Source: Lutibacter sp. (GTDB taxonomy: Bacteria > Bacteroidota > Bacteroidia > Flavobacteriales > Flavobacteriaceae). From it: a stretch of DNA of 64,000 nt. How positions within the stretch are numbered: the stretch's first letter is position 1; every line of letters starts with the position of its first letter. Shown here piece after piece: positions 27,006 to 36,073 of the stretch. The stretch lies in contig NZ_JAUYUD010000049.1 in the NCBI RefSeq assembly GCF_030692605.1, forward strand, positions 62,001-126,000, given 5' to 3'. The notes beneath the pieces were generated by a model. The model saw only the letters and a program-made list of their open reading frames with translations, did not search any database and was not told where the DNA came from. The position numbers were made by a program, and so were the translations under genes.

Positions 27006-28187
27006 ATGAATAAACTAATAGTATTCGCAATTTGCGGATGCCTGTCATTTATAAGTGGTTTCTCTCAAACTAAAAATCTAGAGGAATTGCTTTATCAAAT
27101 AGAACAGAACAATACAGAGTTGAAAGGGTATCAATCCTTTGTTGAAAGTCAAGAACTCGAAAACAAGAGCGTAAATAATTTACCTAATCCAGAACTTTCT
27201 GGGTATTATTTGCACTATGGCGATCATACAAAAGATGCTTATATAGAATATCAAATATCACAATCTTTTGAGTTTCCTACGGTATATGTTGCTCGTAGTA
27301 AATGGAACGATTTAAAATTGATGGAAATCCAAACGGTCTATGCAAAAAAGAGACAAGAAGTGCTATTGAATGCAAAGGTGTTTCTTATAGAACTTTCATT
27401 CTTGAAAAAACAAAAAATTATTGAAACCGAAAGGAGAATTCTAAGTAAGCAGGTTTTCGACCAAATTCAAGAGCTTTTTAATAAAGAACAAGTTGGTATT
27501 TTAGATTTGAATAAAGCCAAAATTGCTTGGATTCAAGAGCAGTTTGTTGTTGATAAGGTTGAAAATGATATCCAAATCCTACTCTCGAAACTTAACAACT
27601 TAAATGGAGGAAAACCTCTTGATGAACTTTCAGAAACTATAACTTCAATAGAAATAACAAGTATAGAAATTCTTTGGCAAGAAAAAATAACTAGCGACCC
27701 TACATTACTAGAATTACATGCTAATGAAAGGGCTTCATTGCAAAAAGTGACATTGGAGAAAAACAAGGTACTTCCAAATCTGGCACTTGGTTACAACTAT
27801 CAGGGTGTAAATGGAGACAATTATTCAGGTTTTTATGGCGGACTTACTATTCCATTATGGAATAGTAAAAATAAAGTAAAAGCTGCGCAAGCGAACTATG
27901 AATATCAGCAATCTAATACACAAGTACTTACAACATCGCTTTACATGCAATTTCAGGAAATATTTATTCGCTATCAATTGATGTACTCTAAATACAAGGA
28001 GTATCAAAAAACGATGCGTAATTTAGAAAGTGAGAAATTACTTTTTAAAGCATATATGTTAGGCGAGTATTCGTTTATGGATTACTATGTAGAACTTCAG
28101 TTTTACCGAAATGCATTAGATAAAATGTTGCAACTAGAAAAAGAATTACAAATGCTTCAAGCACAATTACTAAGACATCAATTATAA
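27006..28187 (+). CDS. Outer-membrane efflux protein of the TolC/CusC family
   Basis: The 393-residue protein has a signal peptide ending near GFSQTKN (residues 1-21), and long alternating helices with the outer-membrane efflux protein repeats: NNLPNPELSGYYLHYG (about 58-73) and the second copy KVLPNLALGYNYQG (about 252-265). TolC-type trimers form the channel through the outer membrane and the periplasmic tunnel. Position ahead of CusB- and CusA-type genes shows it is the exit duct of the metal pump. Confidence 0.88.
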   Translation: MNKLIVFAICGCLSFISGFSQTKNLEELLYQIEQNNTELKGYQSFVESQELENKSVNNLPNPELSGYYLHYGDHTKDAYIEYQISQSFEFPTVYVARSKWNDLKLMEIQTVYAKKRQEVLLNAKVFLIELSFLKKQKIIETERRILSKQVFDQIQELFNKEQVGILDLNKAKIAWIQEQFVVDKVENDIQILLSKLNNLNGGKPLDELSETITSIEITSIEILWQEKITSDPTLLELHANERASLQKVTLEKNKVLPNLALGYNYQGVNGDNYSGFYGGLTIPLWNSKNKVKAAQANYEYQQSNTQVLTTSLYMQFQEIFIRYQLMYSKYKEYQKTMRNLESEKLLFKAYMLGEYSFMDYYVELQFYRNALDKMLQLEKELQMLQAQLLRHQL

Positions 28188-28205
28188 ATTTTAAAACATA
28201 CAATT

Positions 28206-28787
28206 ATGAAATCGAAGATTCACGAATACCAAAACAAATATTTAACCATGAGTAAAATTTCAAAAATAATATTCGCACTAGCTATAGGTTCAATAGTTTC
28301 ATTTACCTCTTGTGATGATAAAAAAGCAAAGGCAGAAGCGGCAAACGAACTTGAACAAAATAAAGATGCTAATAACATTCAAGATAAGGTTATTGAACAA
28401 GAGGAGTTTAATGTGAATGGAGCTTCAGAAAACAAGGAGGAAAATAGTGCATCAAACGAACAAAGCAATGTTGCAACAATAATCGTTAAAGCGAATAAAG
28501 CAATTGAGTACAAATTTAAGATTAATCAATATGATAAACTAACCTATGAATGGAAGGCTGATGCTCCTTTACATTATGATTTTCACGGTGATCCAGAAGC
28601 TAAACAAGACTATCAAGAAGGATATTTTGAAAGTTATGCTATTGGAAATTCAGATTTCGCAAAAGGTAAAGTAACAATACCATATAAAGGATCTCATGGT
28701 TGGTATTGGAAGAATGAAAGTGAGAAGGACATTACAATTACTTTATCGACTAAAGGTAAGTATCACATTGTTGGATTAAAGAAATAA
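28206..28787 (+). CDS. Lipoprotein with GOLD-like domain, metal-efflux accessory
   Basis: The 193-residue protein starts MKSKIHEYQNKYLTMSKISK; an internal ATG at 28248 gives a better lipoprotein signal (ALAIGSIVSFTSC, lipid Cys around residue 36), so the start could be there. A charged linker (about 40-95) leads to a C-terminal beta domain (about 100-193) with the pattern YEWKADAPLHYDFHGDP and GSHGWYWKNES, which resembles the extracytoplasmic domain of 'transmembrane anchor' proteins found beside RND metal-efflux genes in Proteobacteria. It lies between the TolC-type and CusB-type genes, so a link to metal efflux is likely; the exact role is unknown. Confidence 0.65.
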   Translation: MKSKIHEYQNKYLTMSKISKIIFALAIGSIVSFTSCDDKKAKAEAANELEQNKDANNIQDKVIEQEEFNVNGASENKEENSASNEQSNVATIIVKANKAIEYKFKINQYDKLTYEWKADAPLHYDFHGDPEAKQDYQEGYFESYAIGNSDFAKGKVTIPYKGSHGWYWKNESEKDITITLSTKGKYHIVGLKK

Positions 28788-28796
28788 ATTATTATT

Positions 28797-30281
28797 ATGA
28801 AATATATATATCTATTATTTGCAATGTTGCTGTTGTCTTGTAACGGTAAAGAAAATATAAAAACCGAACTGCAAAACGAGTTAATTCCGCGAAAAGATAT
28901 GACGCTTTGGACCGACAAAATAGAACTGTTTGTTGAATTTCCAGTATTAGTTGTAGGTAATTCAAGTCGTTTTGCAGCTCATTTTACAGTATTAGAAGGG
29001 CATCAACCTGTAAAAGAAGGTTCTGTAACTGTGAGTTTAATTAAAGGCAATAAAGGACTTCGCAATACAGTAGAATTTCCTTCTTCTCCTGGTATATTTT
29101 CTCCAACAATACAACCTATAGAAGCAGGTAATTATCAATTGGTTTTTGAGATTACTACCCCAATATTTAGTGATAAAATAATTGTTCATGACATTATTGT
29201 TTATCCAACCATAGAAGCTGCTATTAGTGCTTTAGGTGATGCCACTGACGAAGGAGGTATATCATTTTTAAAAGAACAAGCTTGGAAAATTGAATTTCAG
29301 ACAACTCCAGTAGTTTCTGGAAAAATTTATGATGTTATTACTACTTCGGGCGTTTGGATGCCATCACCAGGGTCGGTAAAAACATTGGTTGCACAGGGTA
29401 ATGGTGTTGTAGATTTTGCAATAACAAACCTTACTGAAGGTATGGAAGTTAAACAAGGACAGTTATTAATGAATTTAAGCAGTAAAGGATTGTCTTCAAA
29501 TAACCTAAATACAGAAATTGCTAATGCGAAAACCAATTTTGAACAGGCAAAGTCCGAATATAATCGTAAAAAAGAATTATACGAATCTAAAATTATTCCG
29601 AAATCTGAATTTGAAAAAGTAGAAAGGAATTATACTATTGCAAAGTCCAATTATCAAACGTTATCACAAGGATTTTCAGGAGGAAACAAGCAAGTGAGAG
29701 CTCCTTTTAATGGTTTTATTACCTCCATAAATGTTGCAAATGGCAATTATGTTGAACAAGGTATTACTTTGGTTACCGTAGGAACCCAAAAATCAAGAGT
29801 ATTACAATCTCAAGTTGCACCAGCTTACGGTTTAACAATGGAGAATGTACACGGTATTTGGTTTCAAGATAAAGATAATCAGTGGGTTAATATAGCGTCT
29901 ACTGGAGGTTCCATACTTTCAATAGGTAAGGAAGTTAAAAGTAATAAACCATTAATCTCCTTATATGCACAAGTAAATGAAGCGGTTGATTTGCCCGAAG
30001 GAAGTATTACTCAGGTTCAAATTGCTTGGGGTAATGCCAACCAAAAAGTATTAATACCTGTTAATGCTTTGTTAGAAGACTACGGAAGCTACTCTGTTAT
30101 TGTTCAACTTTCAGGAGAAAGTTTTGAAAGACGACCTGTAAAAATTGGCAAGCGTAATGGTGAAAATGTAGAAATTGAAACAGGATTAAAAGTTGGAGAA
30201 GTGGTAGTTACAAAAGGAGCCTATCAGGTTAAAATGGCTTCAATGTCTGGTACTACACCTGCTCACGGTCACGCACATTAA
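28797..30281 (+). CDS. RND efflux periplasmic adaptor, CusB/CzcB type
   Basis: The 494-residue lipoprotein (LLLSCNG, lipid Cys at residue 15) carries an N-terminal beta domain (about 30-140), a barrel-sandwich segment (VAQGNGVVDFAI.. and VRAPFNGFITSINVANGNYVEQG, about 200-340), a coiled-coil hairpin between them (about 240-290), and the beta-barrel and proximal domains to the end. The C-terminus ends in HGHAH, which may bind metal. Adaptors of this group link the CusA pump to the outer-membrane channel. The extra domain at the N-terminus is longer than in E. coli CusB. Confidence 0.88.
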   Translation: MKYIYLLFAMLLLSCNGKENIKTELQNELIPRKDMTLWTDKIELFVEFPVLVVGNSSRFAAHFTVLEGHQPVKEGSVTVSLIKGNKGLRNTVEFPSSPGIFSPTIQPIEAGNYQLVFEITTPIFSDKIIVHDIIVYPTIEAAISALGDATDEGGISFLKEQAWKIEFQTTPVVSGKIYDVITTSGVWMPSPGSVKTLVAQGNGVVDFAITNLTEGMEVKQGQLLMNLSSKGLSSNNLNTEIANAKTNFEQAKSEYNRKKELYESKIIPKSEFEKVERNYTIAKSNYQTLSQGFSGGNKQVRAPFNGFITSINVANGNYVEQGITLVTVGTQKSRVLQSQVAPAYGLTMENVHGIWFQDKDNQWVNIASTGGSILSIGKEVKSNKPLISLYAQVNEAVDLPEGSITQVQIAWGNANQKVLIPVNALLEDYGSYSVIVQLSGESFERRPVKIGKRNGENVEIETGLKVGEVVVTKGAYQVKMASMSGTTPAHGHAH

Positions 30282-30292
30282 AAAAGAAGAAA

Positions 30293-33200
30293 ATGTTAAA
30301 CAAAATATTATCAATTTCACTTCAAAACAGATTATTCATTTTATTGATTGCTGTTGCATTAAGTGTGCTGGGTATTTATTATGCCCGAACAATGAATGTA
30401 GATGTGTTTCCAGACCTTACGGCACCAACGGTAACCATTCTTACAGAAGCACATGGAATGGAATCTGAAGAAGTAGAAAAATTAGTGACCTATCAATTAG
30501 AAACTGCATTAAATGGCTCGCCCAATGTAAGAAGAATTCGTTCTTCTTCAGCTGCAGGAATTTCAATAGTTTGGGTAGAATTTGATTGGGGTACAGATAT
30601 TTACCGTGCCCGACAAATTGTAAATGAACGTATTCCAATGGTTCGTGAAAACTTACCAGATGGAATAACAGCGCCAACAATGGCGCCTATATCTTCTATA
30701 ATGGGAGAAATTATGTTATTGGGTGTTACTTCAGATAGTTTATCGGCAATGGAACTAAGAACATTATCCGATTGGACAATTAGACCTCGAATTAAAGCTA
30801 TTGGAGGGATTGCAAACGTAGTTGTTATTGGAGGTGATTATAAACAATATCAAGTGTTGGCCAATCCTGAAAAGATGAAACATTACAATGTAAGCCTTCA
30901 AGAATTAGTTAAACACGTAAAAGAAGCCAATATCAATGTTCCTGGCGGAATTATAAATCAATATGGTAACGAATATATTATAAAAGGAAGTGGTAGAGCC
31001 TATGCTTTGGAAGATTTACAGGAAGCGGTTTTAAAGCAAGTAAACGGACAAACCATAAAAATAAAAGATGTTGCAACGGTACAAATAGGAGCCGCTGATA
31101 AAATAGGCGATGGATCGTTAAATGGAACCCCCGCGATTATTTTAACAATCTCAAAACAACCCGATGTAAATACGTTGGAGTTAACTCAACGTTTGGATGA
31201 AGCTATCGCAGATTTACAAAAAACCTTGCCTCAAGGGGTGAATATTAAAAACCATATTTTTAGACAATCTGATTTTATTGAGGCTTCCATAAGTAATTTG
31301 AATCAAACCTTGTTGGAAGGAGCCTTTTTTGTGCTTGTTGTTTTATTCATTTTCTTAATGAATTGGAGAACAACTGTTATTTCATTATTGGCAATTCCTT
31401 TATCGTTATTGGTTTCAATCATCATATTAAAATGGTTGGGATATACTATTAATACAATGAGTTTAGGAGGTATGGCAATTGCTATTGGGGCTTTAGTGGA
31501 TGATGCTATTATTGATGTAGAAAACGTTTATAAGCGACTTCGTGAAAATGTTAAAAAACCAATTAGCGAAAGGCAAACAACCTTAACAGTTGTTAGAGAT
31601 GCTTCTTTAGAAATACGAAGTTCTATAATAATTGCAACGTTAATTATTATAGTTTCATTTATTCCTTTGTTCTTTTTGGGTGGAATGGAAGGACGTTTGT
31701 TACAGCCTTTAGGAATTGCATTTGTAACATCGGTTTTAACTTCATTAATTGTAGCAGTTACCGTAACACCTATTTTATGTTCGTATTTATTAGGTAACGA
31801 AAAACGTTTAAACAAAAGGGTAGAGGGTACACGTGTAGAGCGTTGGTTGCAAAAACAATATGGTACTATTTTACAACGATCCCTAAAAGTACCGAAAACC
31901 GTAATTGGAACAACAATCATAGCTTTTATTATTAGTATAGTGGTCTTAAGTCAATTAGGAAGAAGTTTTTTACCTGAATTTAATGAAGGTTCGTTGGTAC
32001 TTAGTGTTGTTGGTCCTCCGGGAATGTCGTTAGAAGAAAGCAATAAAACCGGAAAATTGATTGAGCAAATTTTATTAGACTTACCAGAAGTTGAAGTTGT
32101 TACAAGAAGACAAGGTAGAGCAGAGCTTGATGAACATGCACAAGGTGTTAATGCATCCGAAATGGATATTCCTTTTGTACTTACAAATAAAACCAAAGAA
32201 GAATTTTTTGAGGAAGTACGTACTAAATTGAGTATTGCACCAGGTGTAAATATTACCTTAGGTCAACCCATTGCACACCGTATAGACCATATGTTGTCTG
32301 GAACAAGAGCAAATATTGCCATTAAAATATTTGGTTCAGATTTACAAGAACTATTTGAAGTTGGGAAAAGTGTAGAGGATAACATTAGAAACATTGAAGG
32401 ATTGGCAGATGTTGCTGTGGATCAACAAATTGAAGTTCCTCAAATACGAATTAAACCAAAGCGACAAATTTTAAGTGCTTACGGAATGACTGTTAGCGAT
32501 TTAATGGAGCAAGTTGATATTGCTTTTGCGGGGGAAGAAGCAGGTGAAATTTATGAAGGTCAACAATATTTTGATTTGGTAGTACGCTACGAAAAACCAT
32601 TTAGAAATAATATTGAAAACATTGGTAATACCTTAATAAGTCTTCCTAATGGCGGGCAAACCATATTAGGAGAATTGGCAATCATTCAATCGGTGAGTAG
32701 TCCAAATTCTATTAATCGTGAAGATGTTCAACGAAAAATAGTGGTTGCAGCTAATGTTCAAGGTAGAGATTTACGAGGTGCGGTTAAAGAAATTAAGGAC
32801 GTTATAGCTACTAATGTGAAACTTCCAGAAGGGTATAGAGTGCAATATGATGGGCAATTTGAAAGCGAAGCAAAAGCATCTCAATTACTTTTAGTAACCG
32901 CTGTTGTAGCAATTTGTATTATATTTCTTTTGCTATATTACGAGTTTAATGATATAAAGTTGGCTTTTGTAGTACTTATAAATTTACCATTGGCATTAAT
33001 TGGTGGAATTTTAATTGTATACTTTACTTCTGGAATTATTAGTATTGCTGCAACAATTGGTTTTATTAGCTTATTTGGTATTGCAACACGAAATGGGATA
33101 TTACTAGTATCTAGATATGAGGATTTACGAAAAGAAGGATTTAATGGGTATGAGCTCATTAAAAAAGGTGCTTTAGACAGATTAAATCCAATTTTAATGA

Positions 33201-33376
33201 CAGCTTTTACAACAGGTTTAGCATTAATTCCGTTGGCCTTAAAAGGTGACGAACCGGGTAGTGAAATTCAAAGCCCAATGGCCGTAGTTATTTTAGGCGG
33301 CTTGCTAACGGCAACTGTTTTAAATCTAGTAGTTATTCCTTGTGTATATCAATTGGTTATATCAAAAAAAACGTAA
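30293..33376 (+). CDS. RND heavy-metal efflux pump, CusA/CzcA type
   Basis: The 1027-residue inner-membrane pump has the RND layout: an N-terminal helix (NRLFILLIAVALSVLG), two large periplasmic loops (about residues 35-335 and 560-860), and two clusters of helices. The transmembrane proton-relay region has GALVDDAIIDVENVYKRL (about 398-415), in which Asp-Asp and Glu replace the Cus-type MIEN pattern; substrate specificity (Cu/Ag or Zn/Co/Cd) therefore cannot be set by this motif alone. The early sequence NVDVFPDLTAPTVTILTEA is diagnostic of heavy-metal RND pumps. It is the last gene of the cassette and is followed by a terminator. Confidence 0.9.
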   Translation: MLNKILSISLQNRLFILLIAVALSVLGIYYARTMNVDVFPDLTAPTVTILTEAHGMESEEVEKLVTYQLETALNGSPNVRRIRSSSAAGISIVWVEFDWGTDIYRARQIVNERIPMVRENLPDGITAPTMAPISSIMGEIMLLGVTSDSLSAMELRTLSDWTIRPRIKAIGGIANVVVIGGDYKQYQVLANPEKMKHYNVSLQELVKHVKEANINVPGGIINQYGNEYIIKGSGRAYALEDLQEAVLKQVNGQTIKIKDVATVQIGAADKIGDGSLNGTPAIILTISKQPDVNTLELTQRLDEAIADLQKTLPQGVNIKNHIFRQSDFIEASISNLNQTLLEGAFFVLVVLFIFLMNWRTTVISLLAIPLSLLVSIIILKWLGYTINTMSLGGMAIAIGALVDDAIIDVENVYKRLRENVKKPISERQTTLTVVRDASLEIRSSIIIATLIIIVSFIPLFFLGGMEGRLLQPLGIAFVTSVLTSLIVAVTVTPILCSYLLGNEKRLNKRVEGTRVERWLQKQYGTILQRSLKVPKTVIGTTIIAFIISIVVLSQLGRSFLPEFNEGSLVLSVVGPPGMSLEESNKTGKLIEQILLDLPEVEVVTRRQGRAELDEHAQGVNASEMDIPFVLTNKTKEEFFEEVRTKLSIAPGVNITLGQPIAHRIDHMLSGTRANIAIKIFGSDLQELFEVGKSVEDNIRNIEGLADVAVDQQIEVPQIRIKPKRQILSAYGMTVSDLMEQVDIAFAGEEAGEIYEGQQYFDLVVRYEKPFRNNIENIGNTLISLPNGGQTILGELAIIQSVSSPNSINREDVQRKIVVAANVQGRDLRGAVKEIKDVIATNVKLPEGYRVQYDGQFESEAKASQLLLVTAVVAICIIFLLLYYEFNDIKLAFVVLINLPLALIGGILIVYFTSGIISIAATIGFISLFGIATRNGILLVSRYEDLRKEGFNGYELIKKGALDRLNPILMTAFTTGLALIPLALKGDEPGSEIQSPMAVVILGGLLTATVLNLVVIPCVYQLVISKKT

Positions 33377-33402
33377 TTAATACTATTATTTCAACAAATT
33401 AA

Positions 33403-33430
33403 AAAAAGGAGCTTTATGCTCCTTTTTCTA
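33403..33430 (+). terminator. Rho-independent terminator after the efflux cassette
   Basis: The stem AAAAAGGAGC (33403-33412) and GCTCCTTTTT (33418-33427) with a 5-base loop lies 26 bases past the pump stop codon and ends in T residues. Confidence 0.88.
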
Positions 33431-33516
33431 CTTAAAATAAATTTATTAGCTTAAGAATAATTCAATTGCAAATACTATAGTTTCATTTCTAACTAAAAAG
33501 AACACAACTTTGTAGT

Positions 33517-34281
33517 TTATTCGAATAATTTAGTTTTGTTATCTCCTGATAGTGTTTTACGATGCAAGACTTCTTCAGGGAACGGGAATATGATAGTTGA
33601 GTTGTTTTCAGCCGCAATATTAGATAAGGTTTGATATAAGCGTAATTTTATAGCAGAGGGGGATTGATCTATTAATTTACCAGCTTCTAATAGTTTTCCA
33701 GCTGCCTGTTCTTCAGCCAATGCCAAGATAATACGGGATCTTCTAGAGCGCTCTGCTTCCGCTTGATTTGCCATCATTCGTTTCATGTTTTCTGGGAGTT
33801 GAATGTCTTTAATTTTTACATCGTTAATTTCAATGCCCCATTCACGGGTTTGTTGCTCTACAATATTTTTTATGTTTTTGCCCATTTCTTCACGTTTAGA
33901 GAGTATGGTGTCCAATTCTACTTTTCCACAAACATCTCGTAAAGCAGCCTGAGCCAATTGTGTAATTGCAAATTTGTATTCTTCAACTTCTAAAACAGCT
34001 TTTTCAGGGTTATTTATTTTAAAGAATACAACGCCATCAATGCTACAAGGCACATTATCTTCCGTCATGACTTCTTGTGAAACAATATTGATAGTGATAA
34101 CGCGAATATCAACAATTTGTATAGAATCTATTATTGGAATAATCCACCTAAAACCAGGTTTAAGGGTTTCAATGTATTTTCCAAATCTAAATTTAAGAGC
34201 TCTTTTATATTCGTATATAATTCGAATACCGGCGAAAAAGAATAGCACAATAATAGCGCTAAATAACATCAAAGGATTCAT
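33517..34281 (-). CDS. Slipin family (stomatin/SPFH) protein
   Basis: The 254-residue protein has an N-terminal membrane hairpin or helix (about residues 3-20, LMLFSAIIVLFFFAG) and an SPFH/band-7 domain (about 25-200: ALKFRFGKYIETLKPGFRW, AALRDVCGKVELDTILSKRE, REWGIEINDVKIKDIQLPE), followed by a helical coil (AEAERSRRSRIILALAEEQ). Slipins form membrane-bound oligomeric rings that organise membrane microdomains; no NfeD partner gene is beside it. It is convergent with the metal pump gene across a shared terminator region. Its physiological role here is unknown. Confidence 0.88.
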   Translation of the reverse strand: MNPLMLFSAIIVLFFFAGIRIIYEYKRALKFRFGKYIETLKPGFRWIIPIIDSIQIVDIRVITINIVSQEVMTEDNVPCSIDGVVFFKINNPEKAVLEVEEYKFAITQLAQAALRDVCGKVELDTILSKREEMGKNIKNIVEQQTREWGIEINDVKIKDIQLPENMKRMMANQAEAERSRRSRIILALAEEQAAGKLLEAGKLIDQSPSAIKLRLYQTLSNIAAENNSTIIFPFPEEVLHRKTLSGDNKTKLFE

Positions 34282-35022
34282 GATAACTTGATTTTTTAAT
34301 TATTTTAATTGAACGTAAGGCAATAGGTTCTACGTTAATCTGTTTTAAAAAAGTATACAAAAGAGAACCCATTTATAATAACTAAGCTCAAAACTACCTG
34401 TTTGGTATATTTTGAAATTATTAGAGAGCCATTACAAAGTACAAAAAATAGACCATATATCATAATGAATTTTAAAAAAATAACACATGTAAAGAGCTAT
34501 TTTATAATTAATTATATTTATTTTAGTATAAAATGATACTCAAAAGGCTGGCAAATTATTAACATAAATACATACGAAATAGACCTAAAGGCACTATATC
34601 TACAATTATGTGTAAATAGCCTGAAAAACAGCTATACAGTAATTACTATTTATTTGTATTATAGTGTTAGCGTGGGGCCCGTCCTGAGCTTTTGGCCGAA
34701 GGGTTACTTTGCTTTGCTCACTTCCTTGTTATTTTATAAATAGGAGTTTGCGAATACCGTAAACTCCATTTGGTTAAAAGAAGGGCAGAGCGTCTAGAAA
34801 AGGACTAGTAGACCTTTTTAGCGATTGAGCCAGCTATCGCATGGCAATACTATAGTTTATTGAAAAGTTTTATACTAAAAAGTTTCTTTTGCAATGTTAA
34901 TGAAACCGAGGAATGAGGTTCACGAACTCTTATTTAAAAAATAAAGGAGTAGCGAGTAAACACTTTTTATGAGACTCTGTAGGAGGGAAGCATAATGGGT
35001 GTGAAATGAATTACTTTCAATA
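34282..35022. other. ~740-bp non-coding stretch with several small hairpins
   Basis: No convincing gene on either strand. The first 400 bases are AT-rich. From about 34670 the base composition becomes richer in GC, with several small hairpins: GGAGTTT/AAACTCC (34743-34767), GCGAT/ATCGC (34821-34840) and GTCTA/TAGTAGAC around 34790-34813. The patch cttactttgctttgctcacttcc near 34710-34735 resembles, in reverse complement, the patch at 26370. I recall similar non-coding stretches in Bacteroidota integrative elements but cannot assign one. Confidence 0.45.
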
Positions 35023-35936
35023 TTAGTTAATGGACGAACGAAAATCTTTAGGTGAAAAACCAACTTTTTGTTTGAATAATCTACTAAAATGCTGTGGGTA
35101 TTTGAATCCTAGTTCATAAGCAATTTCACTTACTGACTTATCAAGTTCAAAACTTTTTCCTTAGCTACTTGAACAAGCTTTGTTTGTATATACTCTTGAG
35201 CAGAAATCCCTGTTTCTTTTTTTACTAAATCTCCAAAATAATTAGAAGATAAATGCAAATGGTCAGCAAAATAGCCAACAGTTGGCAATCCATGTTTTTG
35301 TGGCTTGTCTGAAGCAAAATAATCGCTTAAAAGCATGTCGAATTTTTCCAAAGAACTTTGATTCACAAACTCACGTGTGAGAAACTGTCTGTCATAGAAA
35401 CGCAAACAATAATCCAAAAACAGTTCTATGTTGGCCACAATCAACTTTTTACTATGCTTATCTAAATTTTGCTCCAATTCGAATTGAATTTTATCAAAAA
35501 CACTCAATATAACTTTACGCTCCTTGGTTGAAAGGTGCAAAGCTTCATTTGTGGAATAAGAGAAAAAACAATACTGATTCATTTTTCTTGCCAAATCAGT
35601 CCCCAATAACAAGTCAGGATGAAACAATAATGCATATCCTTTTGGCACGAAGTCAGGTTTGTAACCGCCATATTCTATAGTTTGATTAGGGCTAATAAAA
35701 ACAAGCGTGCCATCGTCATAGTCATATGGTTTACCTCCATACTTTATTTTACATCCTTTGGCATCTTTTAAAAAGATAGCATAACACTTAAAGTGAAAAC
35801 CATCATGTTTTTTGTTTACATATCCTTCTTCATTAACGTTTTCAAAATCGATTAAACTAACCAAGGGATGCAGTACCTCTTGATTTCTAATACTACAATA
35901 ATCTGCAACTGAATTGATGTTCAAAAAATTATCCAT
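35023..35936 (-). pseudogene. AraC family regulator with a frameshift near its 3' end
   Basis: The open frame stops at 35130 (268 residues), after AKEKVLNLISQ, inside the first part of the AraC DNA-binding domain. Reading on in another frame from about 35150 gives DKSVSEIAYELGFKYPQHF, then SRLFKQKVGFSPKDF and a stop at 35023-35025: the missing second helix-turn-helix. One lost base in the AAAAC/GTTTT run near 35148-35152 explains it. The N-terminal part (about 1-160) is a cupin-like effector domain (FKCYAIFLKDAKGCKI, EYGGYKPDFVPKGYALLFHP). The truncated product would lack normal DNA binding, unless the shift is a sequencing error. It is divergent from the DUF5916 gene. Confidence 0.75.
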
Positions 35937-36073
35937 AATCCAACTTAATTTTTATTAAAGATAAGGTATTGTTATACTATTAATCAAATAACATAGCTTA
36001 AATCAGTAAAAATGGTATGCAATTCTGTAATCTTGGTATAACACAGATGATATTGATTTTGTAATTTTGAAAT

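Noticed and set aside
34670-34990. Riboswitch call for the hairpin-rich stretch
   Set aside because: No known riboswitch core is recognisable and the stretch is not in the leader of a gene read in a matching direction close by.
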